The notes below the pieces were generated by a model. It ran no database searches. It was given only the letters and a program-made list of their open reading frames with translations, and was not told the origin of the DNA. A program made the position numbers and the translations under genes. Below, piece after piece: positions 21,271-32,199 of a stretch of 64,000 nucleotides of DNA. Source of the stretch: Ichthyophis bannanicus (lineage: Eukaryota > Chordata > Amphibia > Gymnophiona > Ichthyophiidae); contig CM066041.1 in NCBI GenBank assembly GCA_033557465.1, positions 154,417,532-154,481,531 of the forward strand, in the 5' to 3' direction. The stretch's first letter is position 1; each line of letters begins with the position of its first letter.

Positions 21271-22933
21271 GAGGGAGGAGCGTAATTAAGATGGTGGCAG
21301 TTGGCAACTCCGAGTGAGCGCGTTTTTCTTTCCTCTTCTATGAGGAGAAAGCATAAAGGGAAAGGTGGACTGGTGCCCTCCCATCCCCCCTGTACCTCAA
21401 CACCAGTTTCTGTAGGTCCCTTGGACGCTTTTGTTATGCGCGCTGCTCGGGACCCGGTGGATGAAGGGGGAATTCTCTGAGCAACAGCCGTGCAGGAATC
21501 GGATGGTTCGGCGGCTGAGTCGGTTCCCCTTCTTCCCCTTTGAGCCCTGCACCAAAAATATACAGGGGCCAGCCCTTACCAGGAGGCTTCTTGGAGCTTG
21601 TTCCTTCCTCGTTGAAGGCAGAGGATCGAGGCTCACGGGGGCCAGGAGCAGTAGGGCTATGGAGCCCTGAGAGTGCAACCGTTGAGTTGCAGTGTTTAAC
21701 ATCATCATCGGTGCCGATTGGGGAGGAGCGCTCAGGGCAGGAACTCCCTGAGGTGCGCTGAGGGAAAACGCCGGTAGAAATGGAACCTGATTTACCATCT
21801 TTAGAGTCGGGTCTGGTTTTTTTTCTATGCAGCAACCTGCTAATTTTACAATGGAGTCAATCTGGCAAGCTATTTTGTCGCTTGGAGAAGCCTTAGTTCC
21901 AAAGATTACATCTTTGACCCGGAAAGTGGATAACTCTGTGACTTTAGTGGGGAATTTGGAACGGAAGGTGCAAGGCTTGCAGTTGGAAAATGGAGAGAAC
22001 CGGAGGAAGACGGAGGCCCTTGAAGACCAGATGGAGGCATTGAAAAAGAACTTTTCTTCTGTCCAAGTTAAGTTAGAACATTTGGACAATTTGTCCAGGG
22101 CTAATAATTTACGACTGATTAATTTTCCGAGACTCCTCTCTGTGTCCCCTCGAGATATGTTTAAGCAGTATTTGTTTGAGATTTTGGGGGTTTCCTTGGA
22201 GTTAATTCCACCTTTAGTAAAGATTTACTATCTGTCTAAGGCAAAACTATCACCTGGGTTGGTTAATATTGGTGGGGACCCGGAACAGGGGAATGTGTTG
22301 AACGTTACAGATATGTTAGAGCAATCGGTTGAGGAGTCTCCAGTTCCTTCTACTCTATTGATTACATTTGCTTTGCTCTCCGATAAAGAATGGTTATTGA
22401 AACTTTTCTTTTGTAAGTGGAATTTGTCTTTTAGAGGTCTGGTAGTTTGTATGTATCCAGACCTGTCCAGAGAAACCCAGAGACATCGTAGAGAATTTCT
22501 TCTATTACGTCCTGGAGTTCTCCAGTTGGGAGGTCTCTTTTTCTTGAAGCACCCGTGTAAGTGTTTAGTGAAATATCACTCTATTTCCTATGTTTTTTAT
22601 GATCCCTCCCAACTTACAGCTTTTGTTTCTGCTCGGAGGTTGGAATCCTCTATTGGGACATCCCCTGAGCTCGCTTAATGTTGTAACTCCGGGTTTGCCT
22701 TTGCCTGATTTCTTTCATGTTTAGTTTAGTAATTGTATCTCCCCCCCTCTCTTTATTGTGGGCTAGGGTGATTAGATACATTGTTTCACTTATTTGAATT
22801 GCTTATTTGTATTTATTTTGGATGTATTATTATCTAATTGTATCTACTCATTTTTTCTTTTCAAGATTGTTCAATGGAACTTTCTTGTTATAAGTTGTAA
22901 AACTTCTATAAATAAAAAAAAAAAAAAAAAAAA
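21271..22933 (+). mobile_element. ORF1-only L1-like element (copy 1)
   Basis: The element has a short 5' region, a single ORF1-type gene, a 3' UTR of about 230 bp and a poly(A) tail (22915-22935). There is no endonuclease or RT, so it resembles mammalian HAL1 half-L1 elements. The likely target duplication is aagaaggc (21263-21270 and 22934-22941), although it overlaps the A-tail. Related copies are at 36111-37883 and around 42584-42931. It must borrow an L1 ORF2 protein to move. Confidence 0.75.
21828..22678 (+). CDS. L1 ORF1-type protein, ORF1-only element
   Basis: An uninterrupted frame of 283 codons starts at a methionine at 21827-21829. Residues about 15-85 form a predicted coiled coil. 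The conserved LDNLSRANNLRLINFPRL block (about 22082-22134) marks the start of the RNA-binding domain. The C-terminal block contains LLRPGVLQLGGLFFLKHPCK (about 22502-22561), shared with the copies at 36.5 and 42.8 kb. The real start may lie further upstream because the region before it has an ORF1-like leader in another frame. It is intact at this resolution, but with no ORF2 beside it the element is not autonomous. It could still encode an RNA-binding protein. Confidence 0.7.
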
Positions 22934-23003
22934 AAGAAGGCAGGAGGACTGGGATTGGCCAGGAAGGAAAGGGGGAGGAGTTCCGCTGATGTGAATGGCT
23001 TTA

Positions 23004-24235
23004 AGAAGATAATGAAGAACATAAGAAATGCCATTCTGGGTCAGACCAAGGTCCATTAAGCCCAGTATCCTGTTTCCAACAGTGGCCAATCTAGGTCATA
23101 ATACCTAGCAGTTTCCCCAGAAGACACATGTTCCACAATGCTTGTATTGGGTCAAATAGTGATATCCCGGGTCCCATTTAATAATGGTTTATGGACCTTT
23201 CTTCCAGGAACTTGTCCAAACCTTTTTTAAACCCAGCTACACTAACAGCCTTTACTACATCCTCCGGTAACAAATTCCAGAGTTTGATTACACATTGAGT
23301 AAAAAAATATTTTCTCTTATTAGTCTTAAATAGGTTACCCTGTAGCTTCATTGCATGTTCCCTAGTCTTTCTATATTCTGAATACGTAAACAATTGATCT
23401 ACGTTTACCCGTTCCACTCCGTTCATTAATTTATAGACTTCTATCATATCTCCCCTCAGCCGTCTCTTTTCCAGGTTAAAGAGTCCTAACCTTTTTAGCG
23501 TCTCTTCATAGGTGTATCCTTCCATCCCCTTTACCATTTTAGTGGTTCTTCTCTGTACCTTTTCTAATAACGCTATATCCTTATTAAGATACGGCGACCA
23601 GAATTGCACACAATATTCAAGATGCGGTTGCACCATGGAGCAATACAGAGGCATTATAATATCCTTTGTTTTATTCTCCATTCCTTTCCTCATGGTACCT
23701 AGCATTGTATTTTCTCTCTTGGCTGCCACTGCACCCTGGGTGGAGAGTTTGAACATGTTATCCACGATGACACCGAAATCTTTTTCTGGGTGGTGGTTCC
23801 TAATGTGAAACCTTCCTAGGTGCATAACTTTGCACTTGTCCACATTAAATTTTATCTGCCATTTGGATGCCTAGTGTTCCAATTTATCAAGATCCTCTTG
23901 CAATTTTCCACAATGCTCTTGGGTTTTAACAACTTTAAATAGTTTTGTGTCTTCTGAAAATCTGATAACCTCACTTGTTGTTCCCTTTTCCAGGTCATTT
24001 ATGAATATGCCAAAAAGCAGCGGACCCAGCACAGATTCCTGGGGTACTTCACTATTTACCTTTCTCCATTGGGAAAATTGGCCATTTATCCCTACCCTCT
24101 GCTTTCTATCTTTTAACCAGTTCCTGATCCACAATAGTATACTGCCTCCTATCCCATGACTTTATGAAAATCCAGATACACTATATCAGCCGACTCACAT
24201 TTGTCTACCTGTTTATTCACACCTTCAAAAAAACA
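23004..24235 (-). mobile_element. CR1 LINE fragment, minus
   Basis: A 5'-truncated CR1 begins (3' end) at 23004 with cataagaaatgccattctgg; the complement of the TTCTTATG-type tail is typical of CR1. On the minus strand it encodes [20 protein letters not shown] (about 24064-24005), an active-site motif changed to FSED, DKCKVMHLGR (about 23840) and the C-terminal CVIKLWNLLPEDVV (about 23295). Several stops and the mutated YADD-equivalent make it dead. Confidence 0.85.
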
Positions 24236-24592
24236 TAACAGATAAAGCAATGCAAATGCAAGATTAAGTAAATGCAACTACTATAGTCCATTTTTTTTCC
24301 TTTACAGGTTTTCTATGTTTGTCCCATGCTTTCTTGATTTCAGATACAGTACTTGCCTCTATTATCTTCTCAGGGACACTATTCCATGCATCCACCACTC
24401 TTTCCATCAAGAAATATTTCCGCATACTACTGAATCTATCCCTTTTCACCTTCATCTTCCCCTTGTGGCAGAGCTGTCTTTCAATCTAAAGAGGCTCTCC
24501 TCCTGTGTATTTATGCCACGGAGGTTTTTAAATGTCTCCATTATAAATCCTCTCTCCCACCTATCCTCCAAAGTATACATATTGAGATCTTT
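24236..24592 (-). mobile_element. CR1-like fragment split by the L1 insertion
   Basis: The minus strand reads RKYFLMERVVDAWNSVPEK (about 24425-24369) and LFRLKDSSATRGR (about 24490-24452), matching the better copy at 56.1-56.7 kb on the plus strand. It is continuous across the L1: sequence after 31123 (atatggctttattatgaag) completes the same coding segment. The right remainder extends to about 31150-31200. Confidence 0.75.
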
Positions 24593-24607
24593 TAAGTCTG
24601 TGCCCAT
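24593..24607 (+). repeat. L1 target duplication, left
   Basis: The word taagtctgtgcccat is repeated exactly at 31109-31123. Confidence 0.92.
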
Positions 24608-24792
24608 GAGATCACGTGAGCACATGAGCGGGTGAGGAGCAGTCCTCGTCGCGCTCCCGGGCCACCCAAAGAACCTTGCTTTTAAATCGGCAAATACCGA
24701 CATTTGGGGAGCGTGGCTGGCAGGAACTGGTGTCGGATACCCATACCTGAGTGCTGTCTCAATTGTGCAGCCGGAGAGGCTCGGAGCGCGCC

Positions 24793-25642
24793 ATGAGAGC
24801 GGCGGCAAAGAAGGAGAAGCCCTCCAGCGCGAGGGAGACCAAAATGGCGTCTGCGGCCCGGGCGGGAAGTATGCCGGGATCCCCGAGCACCGACGGGGGG
24901 GGAGACTGCCTCGGAAGAGATTGCCCAGGAGGTGGTGAAGATGCTTGAGCCTAAATTTGACAATGTATTAAAGAAACTGAAGGAGATGGGAGAAACCTTT
25001 GCTGACCTCACCCGTCGGGTGGAGGAGGTGGAACAGCGTGTAAATGTATTGGAGGAGGGAGAGCTGGCGCTAGAAAGAACCAGTGCTAAGCAGCAGCAGC
25101 AGATTGACTCTCTACTCCAAAAAGTGGATGATCTTGAAAATCGATCCAGGAGAAACAACATGCGGATGGTCGGTGTTCCTGAGACGTGGACAGATCACCA
25201 ACTTACTCAATTATTTGAAGAGTGGCTGCCCAAGGAGTTGGGGCTCACAGAGTTGGTAGGGCAAATAAAGGTGGAGAGGGCCCACCGCCTGGGGCAACGG
25301 ATGGATCAGCGTGAAAGGCCGCGCCCTGTGCTAGCACGCTTGCTAAATTTTCAACATAAGGCCGCTTTGCTACAAGCCTATCGTAAGCGCAGGGATTTAA
25401 AATTAGACAATGCTGCAATTTTGTTGTTCCAGGACTACTCTGCCTCACTTGCGGCTAAACGCAAAGCATTCTCCCCAATATGTGGGACTTTGGTGCAACG
25501 GGGAGTAAGGTTTGCACTTATATATCCTGCGCTACTAAAAATCTTCCATAAAGGTGCGGCGCACACTTTTGAGAAACCCGAAGAAGCCCGCAAGTTCCTG
25601 AATACGGTGACCACGCATAGTACCGGGGATATGGCCTCGTGA
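24793..25642 (+). CDS. L1 ORF1 protein (one frameshift)
   Basis: ORF1 proteins trimerise and bind LINE RNA. The likely start is ATG 24793 (MRAAAKKEKPSS). A run of eight G at 24895-24902 shifts the frame by one base; coding resumes in the next frame and stays open to the stop at 25642. Residues roughly 45-110 form a coiled coil of LKEMGETFADLTRRVEEVEQ type, followed by LENRSRRNNMRMVGVPETW (about 25134-25190). RRDLKLDNAAILLFQDYSAS (about 25388-25447) and the FEKPEEARKFL end (about 25569) match the L1 C-terminal domain. Length of about 283 aa is normal for the family. The indel is in a homopolymer, so an assembly error is possible. Confidence 0.88.
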
Positions 25643-25924
25643 AGGACATTTATGGGCTAGACTGCTTGGAGGTCTCCCTGAAAACATAGCTGGGAGGTTA
25701 ACTGCGCCCATTGCATGGATCGGACCTCATATGGGTCTGCCTCAAAGGGGACGGCTGGATGGGCACAACATTTGGGGCCTGCTGCGCTCCAACGGACAGA
25801 CCTTTAATGCCATTATTTTACTTTTCTGGGTCATATACCAGATGGTGGCCCGGAGGTGCCTTGAACAGTGATCTCGCTCCCGGTATCCGGGAGGGTCTTG
25901 CTTAGTGAGACCTAAGGGTTGATA

Positions 25925-26290
25925 TGTGGAGGGGGGGGAGGGGGAAGAGGGGATACTGTTCCAATTCTTGTTGTTATTGTTCTTTGCGTTATGGTTTTGT
26001 GTGATATGGGGAGTATGCATGGAGGGATGTATGTAGTGCGTGAGAGGGGGAGGCGTGTATGGGTTAATGGGGGGTTGGTTGGGGGGTGTGAAGAGTTGAG
26101 CATGGCGGGGTTGGGGGGTTACTCTATGAGGAGAACTGCTACATATGGGGAATGTCTGGGGTATAGGGTGGTTGGGGGACTGGGGGAGGGGGGTGTGCTG
26201 TCCAGGTGGGGGAAGGGAGTAGGTTGGCTGTTGCGGGGCAGGGTGGTTGGGGGGGGAGGGGAGGGAGGGAATAGCCTGATTCTTTGGAGC
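25925..26290 (+). repeat. G-rich inter-ORF spacer of the L1
   Basis: Many runs of four or more G occur between ORF1 and ORF2 (for example 25930-25945, 26050-26090, 26170-26215 and 26245-26265). It has G-quadruplex potential. Open frames here are low-complexity artefacts. Confidence 0.75.
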
Positions 26291-26435
26291 CCCATAGTAG
26301 GGGGCTTTGTTGTGGTAGGCCTCACAGGTTGTGCAGTTTGGCCTTGGAGCAGGAAGTGGTCCGGGGGCGAGGCTGGGCGCCCTTGGGAGCACGCACAAGG
26401 GTATAGCTGGCTATTCACCCACTCATATTGGAAGT

Positions 26436-29400
26436 ATGCCTAAGGTTAAAATAATATCGTGGAATGTTGGAGGGATAGGATCTCCGGTCAAACGCACAAA
26501 AATCTTACAGACACTTAAAAGAAAAGGTGTTCACATAGCCATGCTTCAGGAGTCTCATTTGAGTGAGCAGGAGCATCGTAAGCTGGCCCGGGATTGGGTG
26601 GTGATGGCACATGGAGCAGCTTCAGGTACGAAAAAAGCGGGGGTAGTGACACTGGTGAAGAAGGGAGTGCCCTTTGAAATGACTCAAATGAAGGCAGACC
26701 CGAGTGGCCGCTACATTTTCCTGCATGCTAAGCTTTATAATGAGACCTTATGGTTACTTAATGTGTACGCCCCGAATGTCTATGAATGTCTATGTCTTTA
26801 AAACTATAGTGCAATTGATAGCTCAGCCGGGCAAAACTTCTGTGAATGTCTATGAATGTCTATGTCTTTAAAACTATAGTGCAATTGATAGCTCAGCCGG
26901 GCAAAACTTCTGTGATTGTGGCGGGCAATTTTAATTGCCCACACGATCCGCGCCTGGATAAATCTCAAACAGGTGAGCCGGGTTCGTGGACCCGTAAAGG
27001 GGTGGGATATGTATGTCGAATGGGTGCACTTGTCGATGTTTGGCGGGTCCTGCACCCGGGTGTGCGTGAATTCACCCATCAATCACGCATACATCAAACT
27101 TGGTCACGCATAGACTATATGTTGGTCAGTGAGTTGGGATTATCTAGGGTATTACAAGCCGGAATAGACCCTATAGTTGTCTCGGATCATGGGCCGGTCT
27201 GGATTATTTGGGAGTCCCAGGGGCCACGACGCGAGGGGTGGAGGTTCCCTACATATTTGTGGCAGGATGAGACTTTCCGAGGCTTCTTGGAGAAACAATG
27301 GGATGAATATGCCCGGTTTAATGACACCCCGCAGTGTTCCCCACTACTTTTCTGGGAAGCTAGCAAGGCGGTGCTGCGGGGGGCCATTATATCATATGTG
27401 GCTACGAGACGCAGGCATGTGGATAGCAGTATACTTGTCCTGGAACGTAATTTGCGAGATCTCCAGGGTAAATTGGGCAGGGGACGAGATAGGGCCCTAC
27501 AGCGGGAATATACGAGAACGCAGGTCGCTCTGAATGAGCTGATTGGAACTAGAGCCAGTCAATCTATGCAATATTACAAACACCGCTTATATCGTTACGG
27601 GAATCGCTCAGGCACAATGCTGGCAAAGCTAGTTCGGGATCTGCGTGGGACGCGCTTCATCCCGGTGCTGCGGGAGGAATCGGGGGCTATCTGCCATAGA
27701 CCGGCCCAAATAGCAGAAATTTTTCGAGCCTTTTACGCACAGGTGTATAGCGAAGAGGACCGAGACTATACCAAAGGTGCTCAGTTTCTATCTACGCTCA
27801 ATTTGCCTCAGGTGTCAGAGGAGGATTTGCGAACCCTGAATGCGCCGTTGACGGTTCAAGAGGTCTGTCGGGGAATTAAGCAGGGCAAAGCACATAAGGC
27901 TCCAGGCCCCGATGGGTTCAGTATTGAGTATTATAAAATATTGGTGGATCGCTTGGCCCCATCTTTGGTAGTGATGTATGATGAGGCGCGTGTGCGGGGT
28001 CTTTTCCCCAGAGATATGCGCTGTGCAGATATCACGGTTCTTCCGAAGCCGGGCAAAGACGCTCTGGAACCGTCCTCATACCGGCCCATTTCCCTAATTA
28101 ACTGCGACATGAAAATCTTGGCATCTATATTGGCAGCGCGGCTCAATCCGCTCTTGCCTCGACTCATTGATGAGCGGCAGGTTGGTTTTGTTCCGGGCAG
28201 AGAGGCTTCTCGAAACATTACCAGGTTGTTGTTAGGAATGGAGTATTGTCTGCGAAGGGAAGAAGCCCTCTTGCTGGTGAGTCTAGACGCTGAGAAAGCC
28301 TTTGACAGAGTGGCCTGGGAATATCTCTGGGATGCCCTGGCGGGTTTTGGTCTACATGGCGATTTTGTACACTGGATAAGGGCACTGTATGCGCAGCCTA
28401 CGGCCAGGGTGGGGGTCAATGGGATTTTCTCTGAGCCGTTTGTATTGGAGAGGGGTACCCGTCAGGGTTGCCCACTGTCTCCGCTCTTATTTGTCCTGGC
28501 GCTGGAACCCCTTCTCCGTGCCATCCAACAACATGAGGGGATAGCGGGCATTAAGATGGGAGGCGCGGAATTGCAAATTAGTGCGTTCGCGGATGACATG
28601 TTGATTTGTTTAACACGGCCACAGACCTCCTTACCGCAGCTCTTGCACTTGATATCTCATTATGGTAGCTTCTCTGGTTTAAAAATTAATACCCAGAAGT
28701 CTATGGTATTGGATGTAGGTGGAAGGGTGAAGCCCGTTTGGGAGGGGGACTTTCCGTTGGTCTGGGCAGAAGGGGCTATTAGGTACCTTGGGATCCAATT
28801 GCCTGATCGACCTGAATTATTGTATGCAGCGAATGTCCCTGTCCTCTTAACTAGAAGCTTGCAAATGTTTCAGGGATGGCGTAGCCTCCCTCTTTCGCTG
28901 CGAGGCCGGATTGCTTTGTATGTAATGGTTGAGTTCCCCAGATGGCTCTATGTATTGCGTATGTTACCGCTTTGGATTAACAATAGGGATTGGAAGCGTT
29001 TTGAAACGGGTTTGCGGGGGTTTCTGTGGCGCGGGAAGCGGCCTCGGATTCCTTTACATGCTTTTGTCCTTCGGAGGGACGAAGGTGGGCTGGAGATGCC
29101 ATCGTTACGCCACTATAATTTGCGTTATGTCGCTAAACATATCGGAGCTCTATTAGAGGGGAGAGGGGAGCTCGAGGAGTTGTGCCATCCGTATCATCCG
29201 TTATACCTTTTACAGGTGGGCAGGCTACCACAGGGTATCCGAGAGGGGGCCGGGGGATTGTATATGGGGGCCTTACGAGCGGCCTGGCGTACGCTTTGTG
29301 TTCGCTTTGGCTGGAATTGGAGAAGCTCTGCTTTGCTCCCGTTGGTTGGGAACCCTGATTTTGCTCCTGGCTTCTCCAAGACCAATATCTTTCGCGGCTG

Positions 29401-30295
29401 GTGGGAGAAAGGGGTAGCCTGTCTGGGTGACCTGTTCACCGTTGATGGAACGATATTGGATAATTTTCAAACTTTACAGAGGCGCTATCACCTCCCTAGA
29501 CATGATTTTTATGGGTATCTACAAGTGCGGCACTATGTACAGGGACTCCATTTGCTGCAGCGGGACCGGGGGGAGTGCCGTGCACCGCGGATGGTTTTAG
29601 AGAGTATAGTCGAATACCAGAGAGAAGCGGAGGTTTGTAGGATGGTGGTAAGGCCCAGTAGGGGTGATAATATTCTTTTGGAACTGGTACAGCGCTGGAG
29701 CAGAGACGGGGAGGATTCCCTGACTGTGGAGTTGTTGCGTTCGGCCTTTTTGGACATTGGGAAAGGGGTGGAGTGGATATATTTGCAGGAGCTTCAATAT
29801 AAATTTTTGTGGCGTGCCTATACTTGTGACACGTGGGCGTACAAGATAGGGCTGAGGACCTCAGGCCTGTGTGGATGGTGTGGTAGGGCACCCGGAACTC
29901 TTTTCCATAAATTCTGGAACTGTCAATCAGTTCGGGCGCTGTGGGAGCGAGTCTCTAGGAAGCTGGCGGGGTGGTTGGGGATTGCATTTCATGCCAACAG
30001 CGCAGTCTGCCTTTTCCATGGTTGGCAGCTGTGCACTGACCGATATACCAAGGGGCAAAGAGAGTTAATAGAGCGAGGTTTCCTAATAGTAAAAAAGTCT
30101 TTGCTTCACCGCTGGATTGAGGCTACGCCCCCTAGTCTTGCGCTCTGGGATGCCTCTATGTTTGAATTACTCAATATGGAAACAATGACAGCGAAGTCAA
30201 GGGGGGGCAAGAGTTGGGATGCCTTTATAGCTCTGTGGTCACCTATGATTGCACATTTATCACCCAGGGAGAGGGCATTGATTCTAAATATATAA
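26436..30295 (+). CDS. L1 ORF2 endonuclease-RT (one local break)
   Basis: ORF2 nicks DNA and primes reverse transcription. It starts MPKVKIISWNVGGIGS (26436). The endonuclease shows LQESHL (about 26543), a GNFN motif (about 26921-26932), SRIDYML (about 27107) and SDHGPVW (about 27183). The frame breaks at 26801 in a nested duplication (26774-26913) and is then open for 1,149 codons from 26846. RT motifs are YRPISLINCD (about 28079), SLDAEKAFDR (about 28280-28309), RQGCPLSPLLF (about 28460) and catalytic FADD (28586-28597). A Cys-His motif, CGWC to H and C, lies at 29870-29923. Total length is close to the 1,250-1,275 aa usual for L1. The long open frame suggests recent activity. Confidence 0.93.
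26774..26913 (+). repeat. 70-bp tandem duplication breaking ORF2
   Basis: The unit 26774-26843 is repeated at 26844-26913 without visible difference. Each unit itself begins with a 10-bp word, gaatgtctat, present twice. The additions total 80 bp relative to the inferred progenitor and account exactly for the shift between the two ORF2 frames. Confidence 0.92.
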
Positions 30296-30477
30296 GAGAA
30301 AGGTCAATGTCACTGAACCTTGGAGTAGCATGGGCGGCCATGACGCTCCTAATCCTGGGGTGCGTTATTTCCTATTCCCTACTATATGTGTAGTTGGCAA
30401 TTTGTGAAGGCCATGTGGTTTGGTCTATATGTTCACAATGAGGTTTGAATCCACCATTGGTTATTGGTGTTCAGGCT

Positions 30478-30560
30478 TGGGGGGGGGGAGAGGAGAGGAG
30501 AGGGGAGGGGAGAGGTGGGAAGATGGGGGGGGGGAGGGGGGGTTGGGGGGGGATGGGATG
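30478..30560 (+). repeat. G-rich polypurine tract in L1 3' UTR
   Basis: Runs of G up to ten long, separated by a, ag or t, lie about 180 bp after the ORF2 stop. Mammalian L1 3' UTRs carry a comparable G-rich tract; here it appears in a Tx1-like relative. Confidence 0.8.
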
Positions 30561-31108
30561 AGGGGGTGAATGTTAGAATGGTGTGCATGGATCTCCCAGA
30601 GTAGCAGGTTGCACTGCCTGACTTCAGACACTGTACTGCTGGTATTTGGTTATACTCTGGTTATCCTCTGCACATTTGGTTGAATTTTCTGTGTGTGTGG
30701 GTCGGGGGGGATCTGGACCAAGGAGTGGTCTGCTTTGCGGAGTGCCATGGCTGACAGGTACCAAAACCTTGGGGCGGCTGCCCGCTCTGGATCCCCTCTT
30801 GATCTTGATCTCAGCCAGTACTGGACTATAATAGCTACTGCTGTTTTTTCTTTTGTATTCTCACAACATGTGTTTATATGTGTTTATATGAGGTACGGCG
30901 CTTTGCTGCTTTAAAGACTGTTACTTTGGGGTTAGTGCAGCTAGGACACTCGACAGAATACCTGCAAGGAGTGAGGGTGCTGTTCTATTATGTATGAAGG
31001 ACTGGGTCCTAGCGGGGCTCGACATGATGTTTTCTTCTGCTGCTGTTTATTACCTGCTGTTGTATTGTATTGCATTACTGTTGAAAACTTAATAAAAATG
31101 ACTTGAAA

Positions 31109-31123
31109 TAAGTCTGTGCCCAT
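31109..31123 (+). repeat. L1 target duplication, right
   Basis: The exact word taagtctgtgcccat matches 24593-24607. Confidence 0.92.
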
Positions 31124-31199
31124 ATGGCTTTATTATGAAGTATCCTCAACGCTTCCCCAGTAGTCCATTTTGTGCTTTCTGACCCGTGGGTTACAATTT

Positions 31200-32060
31200 G
31201 TTTTGTGACTATCCATTGGGTTTTTGTGGCAAGATCCAAATTAGATTGCCAGGCCTTTCTTCCTGGAAAGTGTGATGGGGTATGTGTCACATCACCAAGG
31301 CTTAAAGGGCGAAAAGGGAAAGGGACAGATCAGACTAAGTCTGGGCCAGGATTTCCCTGCTACTAGCACCAGGGAAAAGGGAGCGTTGTTCTCCCAGATA
31401 ACCAAGGAGGGTGGGGTCAGAAGAAGTGGGGCTATCAGGGTATAAAAATCTGAGGGCAGAACAAGAGCTCATTCTCAGAGAGAGTCTCCAATGGTGAAAT
31501 TCTGCCTACCCTACCCTTCAAGAAAAAGTTAAAACCTTGCTTTATTTCCCTAGTTGTGGTTAAAACTTTACCTTACTGCTTAAGAAGTTTTAGACAAAGT
31601 TGTGCTATGCTTTTGCACAAAGTTGTGAACAGAATTCTGCTTCATTTTGGGAAATGATTGTGGCATGAGCCCGGGGCTTTTAAAGCAATTTGGACAAACC
31701 TGACAGCGGGTGGTGGTGACCCCAATTCAGAAACCATAGCTAGAGAATCTGAATTGTGGGATCATGAGGGAGGAGTCAGGAGGACTGTTTTGAAGCCCAA
31801 AAAGACTGATTTTTGAAAAGGTTTTTTGTTTGCTAATGAACTTTGAAGAGGCTGGACTTTAAACCCTGCACACAGTTAGGGAGCAGGAGCGAGTCTGCTA
31901 CTGGAAGCTGCTGGGGCTACAGTTTTGGAGGGAAATTCAGTCTGTAAACCAGGGATTTCTTGCTGGACAGAACCCTTTTTTACCTTAAGGGAAAAAACCC
32001 AGTTTACCTTAAGGAAGACTGTGAAATAGCTGATATCCATAAACTTCCATAGATGCACAT
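31200..32060. other. Unrecognised, possible gypsy LTR or flank
   Basis: No coding sequence is supported. Its position on the 3' side of the minus-strand gypsy fragment would suit LTR or 3' sequence, but I found no second copy in the window to prove an LTR. Confidence 0.35.
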
Positions 32061-32199
32061 CTGTTTACTGGAAAGACTTCTGATATAAGTGGCATTTTGG
32101 GGATTGTAGATCAGGGGGAACATTAGATCTGCAGGGCAGCACTTTCTGGCAGAATAGAGCGTGGCTGCCTTGTGTGTTTCTGAAGTTGTTTTTGTGTGG

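Larger units (their letters stand above)
24608..31108 (+). mobile_element. Full-length Tx1/L1-type LINE
   Basis: This 6.5-kb element has a 5' UTR of about 185 bp, ORF1, a G-rich spacer of about 790 bp, ORF2 and a 3' UTR of about 810 bp. It ends aataaaaatgacttgaaa without a long poly(A). Exact 15-bp target duplications flank it. It is the best preserved element here: one homopolymer indel in ORF1 and a local duplication in ORF2 are the only breaks I see. The Cys-His motif at the ORF2 end and the overall form suit the Tx1 group of amphibian and fish L1-like LINEs. Confidence 0.92.

Noticed and set aside
25742..26443. Overlapping proline-rich and glycine-rich frames between L1 ORF1 and ORF2
   Set aside because: G-rich spacer composition; position between the two L1 ORFs and no conserved motif.
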